Assembly (NCBI GenBank): GCA_018673915.1
Contig: JABHBK010000067.1
Coordinates: 59,292-123,291, forward strand
DNA from: Nitrospina sp.
GTDB lineage: Bacteria; Nitrospinota; Nitrospinia; Nitrospinales; VA-1
Direction: 5' to 3'
DNA length: 64,000 bases
Every line of letters begins with the position of its first letter. Position 1 is the first letter of the stretch. Positions 16,746 through 25,719 of this stretch are shown here, piece by piece. The notes under the pieces are model-generated. The model was not told the origin of the DNA. It searched no databases and saw nothing but the letters and a program-made list of their open reading frames with translations. Both the position numbers and the translations under genes were made by a program.

Positions 16746-19700
16746 ATGAATTTCAAAATTCTTTCCTTTAATTGGCACGAGCCATATCTTTGCTTACTCG
16801 CACAACTCGGTTATGAATTCCAAATTGTAGAACCTGAAGTTGCTCCTGGCCATTACCGGCGATGGGATGAAAATATGCGTCCGGTTCCAGAAAACGTGCG
16901 CCTCATTACAATGACAACTGCTCAAGAAATGCTGGAACTCGGCGAATTTGATCTTATTATTGCACACAATATAAAAGATTTGATAACCGTTAAGGATTAC
17001 TCTCTGCCAAAAATTATTGTGTTCCACAATTGCTTAACAACAGAAATTGAGCTGGGGAAAGCCAAGGTCAACCGGAATGAGTATCTGGAAAAAATTGATT
17101 TTCTTTTAGAAGGCGTCCAAAAAGTATTTATTTCTGAAAAAAAGCGTCAGGACTGGGGGGCAAACGGAGAGGTGATTTTGCCAGGTCTGGATATCGCAGA
17201 TTATGGTGGCTACAGAGGCGAGAGAGAAAGGGTATTGCAGGTAGGGAATATGTTGCAAGAGCGTGATTTGATGATGGGCTATTCGGTCAGTAAAAAAATC
17301 GTCGGAGATCACCCCTTAACAACCCTTGGTCTAAACCGAAACCTTCCTGAATCACGGCTATCAAAGGGATTTCAAGATTTGATAGAACATTTTAGAAGTT
17401 CCAGAGTTTTTATCAATACCACGGTTGAAGAGTTTGAGGACGGTTACAATTTAAGCATGCTTGAGGCGATGGCTACTGGAATGCCAGTGATCAGTTCAGG
17501 GAATAAATCTTCTCCAATAGAAGACGGAAAGAATGGTTATATCTCCAATGATCTTGAATATTTAAATCAGCGTATTGATTTTCTATTGAGCAACCCAGAG
17601 GAGGCTAGGAAGTTGGGTGAAAAAGCAAAAGAAACAGTTCAGGAGAAATTCCCATTAACACGATTTCTTCAGTCATGGCGTAATGTAATCGAAAAATCAG
17701 CTTTAGATTACTTAGAGCGAACCGGCATTAATTTAAATAATACCCACAAACCCTTTAAGGAAAAAATCCGCAAAAATATTTTAATGGATTTTGTATCTTA
17801 TCCTGCGACCACCGCATATTTTCTGGAAAGGGCTTTCAGACAAAAACACAATGTAATAACTTGCGGGTCTCAACTAAACGATCAAATTATTAAGTTATGG
17901 AATCTTGAAGACCTTAACTGGGAAATCACTCCACAAGATATTTACAGATCAAACACGACTCTGTTACAGAAAGTTATGGAAGATCTTCCCGAGGGGTGGA
18001 AACCTGATTTTTATCTTTGGGTTGAAACGGGGTTGAGTGATATCCCAAAAGATCTGGGCGATTTTGATATGCCCAAGGCTTGCTATTTGATAGACACTCA
18101 TATCCATTTTGAGCGACACCTTGAAATTGCACAAAATTTTGATTTTGTCTTTTTAGCTCAAAAGGCATATGTGCAGCAAATGTTAAAGGCGGGAATTGAA
18201 AATGTCATGTGGTTGCCTTTAGCGTGTGACCCGGAAATTCATGGCAAGGTTGAAGCTGATAAGGAATTTGATGTGGGTTTTGTCGGTTCTATTACTTCAA
18301 CACCAGATCGTCGAAGAAATCTTCTAGAGAGATTGCGGAAGCAGTTTGACCTGAAACCTCAACGAAAGTTCATGAATGAAATGGCGGAGCATTATAGTAA
18401 AGCCCATATCATTTTTAACAATGCCATAAACAATGATCTAAATATGCGGGTATTCGAGGCTTTATGTAGCGGCAGCCTGCTGGTCACCGATTCTGCACTG
18501 GGAAGTGGTTTGGATGAACTCTTTCAGAATAAGAAACATTTAATTATTTATAAAGACGAGGATCTCGAAGAAACAGTTTCTCATTATTTGCAAAATAATG
18601 AGGATCGGGAGCGTATATCAAACGAGGGCAGGAAAGAGGTTTTGGCTCGACATACCTATGAGCATCGAACGGAAGCTATGATCAGTTTTCTGAACGATAC
18701 GATACTCAATGCTGAAAAGGAAATCCTGGGCCCAATGAACGAAAAACCTATTTCCTATTATGAAAATGTTCGGAACGATTTGATTCCTCTAATACCAAAT
18801 GATGCGAGATGCATTTTAGAAATTGGTTGTGGGACAGGAAGGACAGGCCAGGAGCTCAAAAAGCGCAATGGGGCTTTTGTTGCAGGGATAGAATTGAACC
18901 CTATTGCCGCGAACCTTGCTAAAGATGTTTTAGATGATGTGATACAGGGGGATATTGCCACAATCGATCTTCCTTATACTGCTGGGTCCTTTGACTGCAT
19001 TATATTTGCGGACGTTCTGGAGCATTTAGTGGATCCACTTTCCGTATTGATGAAAGTTCGACCTTTATTGAAAAATCAAGGAACAGTGGTAACCAGTATT
19101 CCTAATGTCCAATTCCATGGGGTAATCCATCAATTGATTGAGGGGAATTGGACTTATGAAAAAGAGGGGATTCTTGATGAAACTCATCTTCGATTTTTTA
19201 CCTATAAAGAAATAGAGAAAATGTTTGTTAAAGCGGGTTACGGCATTCATGCTGTTGAGGAAGTCATGGATCCTCAATATGAAAAAATTTCTTTGAATAA
19301 TACGAGTGCCCTTAATTTTGGCAGGACGCAAATAAAAGATTTGTCTCAGGAAGAAATTAAGCGGTTTTTTGTATTCCAATACTTAATAAGCGCAAAACCA
19401 ATTAACGTTAATGAGAATGAGGTGAACGGTATGTCTCAACGTGGAGAAACTTTGTTTAAAATTGATAGTATATTATTAGAGGCCTCTAAAGCGTCTGATA
19501 CGGGAGAGCACGAAACTGCTCGAAAACTTTATGAGGAAGTTATTCAGTTATCTCCTGGCAATGCTCAGGCAATGATTGGAATGGGGAACACCTACATGAA
19601 GCTTCAACTTCCTGAAAAGGCTGAGTCCTATTTTGAATTAGTTTGTTTGAAAGACCCTAATAATTCTAAAGCGTGGCAAGGGTTGGGATTACTGGCTCTT

Positions 19701-20129
19701 CATAAGAGTGATATTAAGAAGGCAGACATTAGTTTTAACAAGTCCCTGGAAAGCGACCCCGAAAACGATAAGGCATTATGTGGCCTGGGAATGCTAAGGA
19801 TTAATAGAGAAGATCTTGAAGGGGCTGTTGAATACTTCTGCCGGGCTTTGGAGGTCAATCCTGATAATATTTCCGCTTACAAATTTCTTTTAGAAATATC
19901 CTATAAGCTGGAGAGATTTGAGGAAATTGAAAAGTATTTAAGTCAATTTATGGAGCTCCATCCCGGAAACATCAATATGCTTTTTGCTTTGGCAGGGGTT
20001 CAGTACAAACTTGGAAAACTTGAAGAATCGATTACTAACCTTGAGTGCATTCTTGCTCTGGATCCGCAACATGAATCTGGGTTGAAATTGCTAGATACTG
20101 CCAAATCTGATTTAGTTCCCAGTAAATAA
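16746..20129 (+). CDS. Four-domain glycosyltransferase / CgeB-like / methyltransferase / TPR fusion
   Basis: This 1127-aa protein combines four modules. Residues 1-330 form a GT4-like glycosyltransferase whose ExxxxxxxE region is EDGYNLSMLEAMATGMPVIS. Residues 345-660 form a CgeB-type glycosyltransferase domain with NMRVFEALCSGSLLVTDSA near 560. Residues 670-890 form a class I methyltransferase with SAM motif ILEIGCGTGRTG near 689. Residues 900-1127 form about six TPR units. There is no signal peptide. It is the first of three tightly packed glycosylation genes (9 bp gap, then 4 bp overlap) and probably builds and methylates a glycan on a protein or surface polymer. Confidence 0.82.
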   Translation: MNFKILSFNWHEPYLCLLAQLGYEFQIVEPEVAPGHYRRWDENMRPVPENVRLITMTTAQEMLELGEFDLIIAHNIKDLITVKDYSLPKIIVFHNCLTTEIELGKAKVNRNEYLEKIDFLLEGVQKVFISEKKRQDWGANGEVILPGLDIADYGGYRGERERVLQVGNMLQERDLMMGYSVSKKIVGDHPLTTLGLNRNLPESRLSKGFQDLIEHFRSSRVFINTTVEEFEDGYNLSMLEAMATGMPVISSGNKSSPIEDGKNGYISNDLEYLNQRIDFLLSNPEEARKLGEKAKETVQEKFPLTRFLQSWRNVIEKSALDYLERTGINLNNTHKPFKEKIRKNILMDFVSYPATTAYFLERAFRQKHNVITCGSQLNDQIIKLWNLEDLNWEITPQDIYRSNTTLLQKVMEDLPEGWKPDFYLWVETGLSDIPKDLGDFDMPKACYLIDTHIHFERHLEIAQNFDFVFLAQKAYVQQMLKAGIENVMWLPLACDPEIHGKVEADKEFDVGFVGSITSTPDRRRNLLERLRKQFDLKPQRKFMNEMAEHYSKAHIIFNNAINNDLNMRVFEALCSGSLLVTDSALGSGLDELFQNKKHLIIYKDEDLEETVSHYLQNNEDRERISNEGRKEVLARHTYEHRTEAMISFLNDTILNAEKEILGPMNEKPISYYENVRNDLIPLIPNDARCILEIGCGTGRTGQELKKRNGAFVAGIELNPIAANLAKDVLDDVIQGDIATIDLPYTAGSFDCIIFADVLEHLVDPLSVLMKVRPLLKNQGTVVTSIPNVQFHGVIHQLIEGNWTYEKEGILDETHLRFFTYKEIEKMFVKAGYGIHAVEEVMDPQYEKISLNNTSALNFGRTQIKDLSQEEIKRFFVFQYLISAKPINVNENEVNGMSQRGETLFKIDSILLEASKASDTGEHETARKLYEEVIQLSPGNAQAMIGMGNTYMKLQLPEKAESYFELVCLKDPNNSKAWQGLGLLALHKSDIKKADISFNKSLESDPENDKALCGLGMLRINREDLEGAVEYFCRALEVNPDNISAYKFLLEISYKLERFEEIEKYLSQFMELHPGNINMLFALAGVQYKLGKLEESITNLECILALDPQHESGLKLLDTAKSDLVPSK

Positions 20130-20137
20130 ATATATTT

Positions 20138-21931
20138 ATGGATTTCTTTGAGCAAAATTTAAAGCACTTGCGTGGCTACGACCCTGATCTGGCAGAACGG
20201 GTAGCTCTGCAGCCATTTCCTGAGAATGTAAGCGTTATCCAATCAAAAGATGGATTTCCCGTTCCCAGAATTGCCGGAGTTTTATTGCATAGCCAATACC
20301 GTCCTATTGAAGAAGGGAAAAAGGCCATTGAGAATTATGACTTTGACCTGGAGCGCAATACAGTCGTTTACGGATTGGGGTTTGGATATCATATTCAGGC
20401 TTTGCTGCTAAAGTGCCCAGGGAAGCTGATAGTTGTAGAACCATTGATGACCCTATTCAGGGCTTTCATGACATCCATGGACATACAGCCTTTTTTATCA
20501 CGGGTACGCTTTAGAATAGGAGAAACCCCCGCATGCCTGATTTCTCGTCTTGAACCGGAGTGTTGGAATATTTTCAAGCATCTTCCCTCTATAAGAATTG
20601 GGGAAACCTACTACAACAGGCTGGATCAAGGAATTGAGGTAAAAAATCTTCTTCAACTACGCTCACTCCGAGTGATGATTGTTAACCCCATTTATGGAGG
20701 TTCTTTGCCAACGGCACATCACTGCGCTGGTGCTTTTAGAAATTTGGGGCATGAGGTTGCCACTGTTGATTGTGAAGAATTTGCCCAAGGATTTTTCTCT
20801 CTAAAAAGCGTGACCCGGAATCCCGATAATTCTGAGATTCTTTCCCGTAATTTTATGAATTTTATGGGGGAAATAGCTGCCGCAAAGGCCGCCGAGTTTA
20901 AACCGGATATTATTTTGGCACTCGCGCAGGCGCCTCTTGCTCCAGAAGCAATTCAAAAGCTGAAGGCGTTGGGGGTTCCAGTCGTTTTCTGGTTCGTGGA
21001 AGATTTTAGGACTTTGACTTATTGGGATGAAATAGCAAATTCCTATGACCATCTCTTCACATTACAGGCTGGTGAATTTCACGATTCATTAAGGTCTAAA
21101 GGGGTGCGGGATTACTACTATCTACCACAAGCTTGCTTTCCGGATATTCATAAACCTATAGAGGGGATGGGTAAGGATACGGATAGATATGAGGCCGATT
21201 TGTCTTTTATGGGGGCAGCCTATCATAATCGAGTTCAGTCTTTCCCACGTCTGATGAATTTTGACTTTAAAATTTGGGGAACAGGTTGGAATTTAGAGGC
21301 ACCATTGGGGCGTCTGGTTCAAAACAATAATGAACGGCTGTCTTCAGATGAAATAGTTAAAATTTATAATCGAGCAAAAATAAACCTGAACCTGCATTCT
21401 TCCACCTATCATTATGGTATTAACCCCGATGGGGATTTTGTAAATCCACGCACTTTTGAAATTGCAGCCTGTCAGGGCTTCCAACTGGTGGATTCACGTA
21501 ATGATTTATCGCGAATGTTTAAGATTGGTGAGGAGATAATCACGTTTGATACCCTTGATCAAATGCGGGACCAAATCGATTATTATCTTTCCAGGCCTGA
21601 GGAAAGAAATTCGATTGCTTTGAAAGCTTACCACCGAGTCCTGAGTGAGCATACTATGGAGCATCGTATGCAGGAGTTATTGCTCCATGTTTTTCTGGAT
21701 CGCAAATCAGCTCTCGATTCAATCGGGGAAAATCATAGGGATCCCTTAGAATATTGCATCAAACAAGCCGGTGAAAACACAGACTTGGGCAGATACTTGA
21801 AGCAGTTTAATGGCCAGAATCCATTTTCTTTAAAGACAGTGGTAGATCACATACATCAAGGAGAGGGAGCCTTAGATCAAAAAGAAACTCTGTTTTTGAT
21901 GATGGATCAGATTGTAAAGGAGAAATTTTGA
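20138..21931 (+). CDS. CgeB-family glycosyltransferase with N-terminal Maf/DUF115-like region
   Basis: This 597-aa protein has an N-terminal part (residues 1-175) with VVYGLGFGYHIQALL and LIVVEP segments, like motility-accessory (DUF115-type) glycosyltransferases. A CgeB/YkvP-type glycosyltransferase follows (about 178-535). Its NPRTFEIAACQGFQLVDSR block matches the second domain of the preceding protein, and both end in an EHTMEHRM or RHTYEHRT segment, so the two domains are homologous. The last 60 residues are helical. Its stop overlaps the next start by 4 bp. Confidence 0.78.
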   Translation: MDFFEQNLKHLRGYDPDLAERVALQPFPENVSVIQSKDGFPVPRIAGVLLHSQYRPIEEGKKAIENYDFDLERNTVVYGLGFGYHIQALLLKCPGKLIVVEPLMTLFRAFMTSMDIQPFLSRVRFRIGETPACLISRLEPECWNIFKHLPSIRIGETYYNRLDQGIEVKNLLQLRSLRVMIVNPIYGGSLPTAHHCAGAFRNLGHEVATVDCEEFAQGFFSLKSVTRNPDNSEILSRNFMNFMGEIAAAKAAEFKPDIILALAQAPLAPEAIQKLKALGVPVVFWFVEDFRTLTYWDEIANSYDHLFTLQAGEFHDSLRSKGVRDYYYLPQACFPDIHKPIEGMGKDTDRYEADLSFMGAAYHNRVQSFPRLMNFDFKIWGTGWNLEAPLGRLVQNNNERLSSDEIVKIYNRAKINLNLHSSTYHYGINPDGDFVNPRTFEIAACQGFQLVDSRNDLSRMFKIGEEIITFDTLDQMRDQIDYYLSRPEERNSIALKAYHRVLSEHTMEHRMQELLLHVFLDRKSALDSIGENHRDPLEYCIKQAGENTDLGRYLKQFNGQNPFSLKTVVDHIHQGEGALDQKETLFLMMDQIVKEKF

Positions 21932-23673
21932 TGGTGGCTAAAAATATACTAATTCTCAGTATGACCCGAATGGGAGATATGATTCAGACCACTCCTCTGA
22001 TCAAGGGGTTGAAAGAAAAATACCCCACAGCAAAAATCACTCTTCTGGTCACCAGTGATTTTGCCAGTGCTGTGCCTCTGATACCTGAAGTTGATGATTC
22101 TATAGTTGTTAATTTTAGGCAGTTTGATAATCAAGCCAATTGGGAAGACCTTTCCTGGATTAAAATATACCGCTACCTTGAAAACACCTTGAGAGAAATT
22201 AAGGATAGAAAATTTGATTTGCTTGTCAACTTGAGCCATTCAAAGTTTAGTGCTCTCATGGTTCGCTATTTGGGAGTTAAAAATGTCGTTGGATTTTACT
22301 GTGACAACTTTGGGAATCGCATGACGGGGCACCCTTGGATGCAGTATTTTAGTGTAAAAATATTCAATCGTAATTTTAATGAATTTAACCTTGCTGAGAT
22401 ATTTTCCAGAAGTGGTGGTGTTGATGTAAAGGGTCGCTCTATTGCAGTGACGCATCCCCAAAATGATTTTTCATTGGGTACCTTAATTCCTCCTGAATTT
22501 AATGAAGGTGAAGTCTTGATAGGCATTCAGGCTGGATCCAGCCTAGAGGGCCGGCGATGGCCAGTGCAATCATTTGCAGCATTGGCTGACAGGTTGGTCG
22601 AAAATATTAATGCGCGGATATTGCTATTTGGTGTGGAGTCCGAAAATGATGTGGCTGAGGATGTAATAAGCTTGGTTAAAAATAAGGATAAGGTTGTGAA
22701 CCTTGCCGGCAAAACTAACCTCAGTCAATTATCTGGGCTGCTGGAGAAATGCCAATATTTGGTCACTAATGATACGGGAACGATGCATTTGGCCGCGGCT
22801 TTGGGAACAAAAATCGTAGGGCTCTTTTTTGCTCATGCGCATCCTTATGAAACGGCACCATTTTCCCCTGGACATTTGATTTTTCAGGCAAGAATTTCTT
22901 GTGCACCCTGCAGCTATGGTGTCCATTGCAATAACATAGTTTGTATTGAAAAAGTACACCCGCAACACCTTACATCAGTGATAGAAAACCATATGAAAAC
23001 TAAATCATGGATTCTTCCTGAGCAAATTAGTAAGGACTCAGAGTTAAATATTTTTGAAACCGTCTTTGATTTTGATAATAATTTTAAATTAAGGCCTCTT
23101 GTAAAGCATGCGCTAGGAATGGATGATATGTTCCGGACGGCTTACGCACTTTTGTGGAGGGAGAGACTTGAAGAAAAACAAAATGAAAATGATTTTAATT
23201 TCTTGATAAACGGAGTTTGCGATAACTTGATTCGTGATTATGATTGTACTGATATTGATTCGGTGAATGAACAATTAGGGAAAAAATATTTAGGTTTGGA
23301 GGAGATTGTCAAACTCGGCAGTAAAGGGAGAAAGCTGTGTGGGACCCTTATCAGAGAAGCTTCTGGCGTGAGAGGCAAAACTGATAAAATTACTCAGTCT
23401 AGTGCTGATATTTCATGCATAGATGAGAAGATTGAAGAATTGGGATTCACAAACCCTGAATTGCGTCCTCTAACTGATATGTTCAGTAAGAGAAAAGAAA
23501 ACCTTGTAGGTAATAATGTGTGTCTTTTGGCCATTGAATCACGGAAGGGATACATAGATTTGATGGACGAATGTGAAAAGCTGAATAAAATTTTAAAAAG
23601 TTGCCTGATAAGGTTGGCTGGCCCTAGTTATATTTCGCACGATTCCATTAATGTGGCGGTTCCCGGTAGATAG
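21928..23673 (+). CDS. Glycosyltransferase family 9 (heptosyltransferase-like)
   Basis: This 581-aa protein has a GT9 domain in residues 1-355. Visible blocks are ILSMTRMGDMIQTTPLI (7-23), the donor-site GIQAGSSLEGRRWP near 200-213, NDTGTMHLAAALGTKIVGLF near 285-304, and a Cys-bearing CAPCSYGVHC near 330. GT9 enzymes usually transfer ADP-heptose. Residues 360-581 are an extra helical domain with no recognised family. The start overlaps the CgeB gene (ATGA). Its 3' end overlaps the convergent pgk gene by 46 bp. Confidence 0.83.
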   Translation: MMVAKNILILSMTRMGDMIQTTPLIKGLKEKYPTAKITLLVTSDFASAVPLIPEVDDSIVVNFRQFDNQANWEDLSWIKIYRYLENTLREIKDRKFDLLVNLSHSKFSALMVRYLGVKNVVGFYCDNFGNRMTGHPWMQYFSVKIFNRNFNEFNLAEIFSRSGGVDVKGRSIAVTHPQNDFSLGTLIPPEFNEGEVLIGIQAGSSLEGRRWPVQSFAALADRLVENINARILLFGVESENDVAEDVISLVKNKDKVVNLAGKTNLSQLSGLLEKCQYLVTNDTGTMHLAAALGTKIVGLFFAHAHPYETAPFSPGHLIFQARISCAPCSYGVHCNNIVCIEKVHPQHLTSVIENHMKTKSWILPEQISKDSELNIFETVFDFDNNFKLRPLVKHALGMDDMFRTAYALLWRERLEEKQNENDFNFLINGVCDNLIRDYDCTDIDSVNEQLGKKYLGLEEIVKLGSKGRKLCGTLIREASGVRGKTDKITQSSADISCIDEKIEELGFTNPELRPLTDMFSKRKENLVGNNVCLLAIESRKGYIDLMDECEKLNKILKSCLIRLAGPSYISHDSINVAVPGR

Positions 23674-25187
23674 GAAGCCATATCCCCCTTTGCTTTCTCT
23701 TTCAAAAAACCATTCAGGAATTCTAGAGAGGCGCCTCCACCTGTAGAGACGAAAAAATTCTGGGCAAAATAATTCCATAATTGATAAGCATCATTTTCGA
23801 GGAAATCGATGGATATTTGATTGCGATTAATGGTCGGGTGAAACTGTTTTTCAATTTGAACCTTGATCATTTTTTTTAATTCGGTAATTCCTATTTTGTT
23901 GAGAATAGCTGCAGAATCTCCTCCCCCTATAACTACAAACATTTTAGGGTTTGACAGAGCTAATTGAAAAAGCAGCTTTGCAAGCTCCAAGGACCCTTCT
24001 GCATAATAACTGCAAGCAGGGTGGTCGTAGGCACCTAAGGGGCCGTTCCAGAACACATTTTCGACATCCTTGAAAAGGTCTTCGAATTGAGCAATTGTTT
24101 TTTCTCCTAAATCGAGCTGAAGCTCTTTCGAGAAATCAGGCAAGCTTTTATTTTCAAAAATGGTGCTTTGAAAATCGGTAACAACTTTATAATCATCTGG
24201 GAGGCACAGGTTTACTTTGTTGACCTCTGCAAGCTCAATAATTTTCTCAGCCAAGTTGATTTCGTTGAGAAGCTCTATGTTTTCATTGTCGGTTTGGCTT
24301 TGTAATTTTGCGGGCAACGTATCCTTTTGGAATGGTTTTAATAGTTCTTTTTGTTGTTGAGCTAGAAGGAAAGCGGTAGCCATTTTTCCACCGATCAAAA
24401 TGGATTTGACCCCGGTAGAGACAAACTGTTTTAAAATCTCAATTTTATCCGATACTTTAGCTCCCCCCGCTACGACCAGGGTTTTTCTGGGTTGGGCTAA
24501 AACTTTACTGGCAAATCTTCCAAGACTATGAATTTCTTCGTAAAGAAGAACACCCGATACAACCGGTTTGCCTTTTTGCCGCATTAATTGCGGTAAAAGT
24601 TTAATGCTCTTGGTCACCCGGTGACTACAGCCAAAGGCGCAGTTGACATAGACATCAGCTATTTCCGCCAACTGGGTGATAATTTCTGTGCGGTAGATGT
24701 CTGTGTTCTTTGGGTCTAAAAGATAGCGCAAATTAGGAAGAAATTTGATTCCTCCTGGAGGTAGACGTTTATGGGCTACAATCTCCAAAGAATGTTGCAT
24801 ATGGGAGTCAATCGTTTCTGGCGGAAAGATTGTGTAAGTATCCCCATAAATTCTTCGGATCAAAGTGTCAAAATGAGAGGAGACGAATTGTATATTGAAG
24901 ATACCGTCCCATCCAGAATGGTCTTTGGTTTTATGGGGTCGACCCAAGTGCGATCCGATAATAATTCGACAGTCACCTTCTGTTAACTCATGAATTTTTC
25001 TGAACGTGAGATCCAGAAAACGCCGGATTCGGGTGTCATCCGCCACTCGATATAACCCTTTTGCGGTGGACCGCAAAGGAACGTTAAAATCACACCGGAT
25101 AAATATAGTTTTGCCTCTCAAGTCATCGGATTTCATTTCCGCTAACTGGTTCATTCCAATTGAATTGCTTGAGTTTGTGTTTGCCAT
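23628..25187 (-). CDS. pgk: Divergent, enlarged phosphoglycerate kinase
   Basis: This 519-aa protein is about 120 residues longer than usual PGK (390-415). Conserved blocks are CDFNVPL (32-38), DDTRIRR, SHLGRP, GGAKVSDKI, the nucleotide-site GGGDSAA and the C-terminal STGGGASLEF. Several normally invariant places differ. ENxRF reads PNLRY, VNDAFG reads VNCAFG, and WNGPMG reads WNGPLG. Extra length lies in insertions around 65-130 and 260-330. No other pgk is in the window, so it may be the working enzyme or a paralogue. AGGAAA precedes the ATG. It is unlinked to gapA-tpiA. Confidence 0.78.
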   Translation of the reverse strand: MANTNSSNSIGMNQLAEMKSDDLRGKTIFIRCDFNVPLRSTAKGLYRVADDTRIRRFLDLTFRKIHELTEGDCRIIIGSHLGRPHKTKDHSGWDGIFNIQFVSSHFDTLIRRIYGDTYTIFPPETIDSHMQHSLEIVAHKRLPPGGIKFLPNLRYLLDPKNTDIYRTEIITQLAEIADVYVNCAFGCSHRVTKSIKLLPQLMRQKGKPVVSGVLLYEEIHSLGRFASKVLAQPRKTLVVAGGAKVSDKIEILKQFVSTGVKSILIGGKMATAFLLAQQQKELLKPFQKDTLPAKLQSQTDNENIELLNEINLAEKIIELAEVNKVNLCLPDDYKVVTDFQSTIFENKSLPDFSKELQLDLGEKTIAQFEDLFKDVENVFWNGPLGAYDHPACSYYAEGSLELAKLLFQLALSNPKMFVVIGGGDSAAILNKIGITELKKMIKVQIEKQFHPTINRNQISIDFLENDAYQLWNYFAQNFFVSTGGGASLEFLNGFLKEKAKGDMASYLPGTATLMESCEI

Positions 25188-25306
25188 CGTGATTTCCTAT
25201 TGTATTGAATCGTCGATTAACAAAAATCGGCTGTTTTTACCAATTTATGCTGACAATCCGGCTATAAGTATTTAACGGGATTATTCGTCAATTCAATAAT
25301 AAAGTT

Positions 25307-25335
25307 TTCCTTCTTTTTGATAAGAATGGTATGAT
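25307..25335 (+). promoter_or_regulatory. Candidate extended -10 promoter for the RNase E/G gene
   Basis: TGGTATGAT (25327-25335) is an extended -10 element, with a weak -35 TTCCTT 17 bp upstream. Transcription from here would give a leader of nearly 380 nt before the ATG at 25720. Confidence 0.3.
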
Positions 25336-25620
25336 TAAGGGCGAATAGTTCTTGAGTCTAGTCTGAATATAAGAATTAGTGCCAGATTAAGCTGGCTTTA
25401 TTTATAGATGAGTTGAAATTATTTTAATTGTGAAAGAGTTTGTAGTATCTCGAAAAATATAGTTTTTATTGATATTTTAAAAATTAAATAACATTTTTAT
25501 AGGCTTTCCGACAGGAAAAACCAACCCTAAAACACAGATTTCTTCTTTCCTCACCAAAACCGTTAAATTGTGATCCCGACCGCCACAAAAATTAAATTAG
25601 TATTTAATTATTTGAATTAT

Positions 25621-25649
25621 AAAGGTTAATTTTGCATATATCAACCTTT
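25621..25649 (+). repeat. Inverted repeat in the RNase E/G leader
   Basis: AAAGGTT (25621-25627) and AACCTTT (25643-25649) form a perfect 7-bp inverted repeat with a 15-nt AT-rich loop, 71 bp before the start codon. It has no U-tract typical of a terminator and may be a leader hairpin. Confidence 0.4.
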
Positions 25650-25719
25650 TGAGTAACTGGCCGGCCTTGAAACCCACCTTTGGTGATTACCTGCAAAGAA
25701 GAGTCAGGAAGAATTTCTA

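Larger units (their letters stand above)
25188..25719. other. AT-rich 532-bp divergent intergenic region (pgk / RNase E/G leader)
   Basis: No ORF or RNA gene is seen here. The region separates the divergent pgk and RNase E/G starts and probably holds both promoters plus a long 5' leader for the RNase gene. Besides the promoter and hairpin listed separately, a short hairpin GCCAG/CTGGC (25381-25396) is followed by TTTATTTAT. A CACC/GGTG hairpin (25675-25685) sits just before the ribosome-binding site CAGGAAG. Confidence 0.5.
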
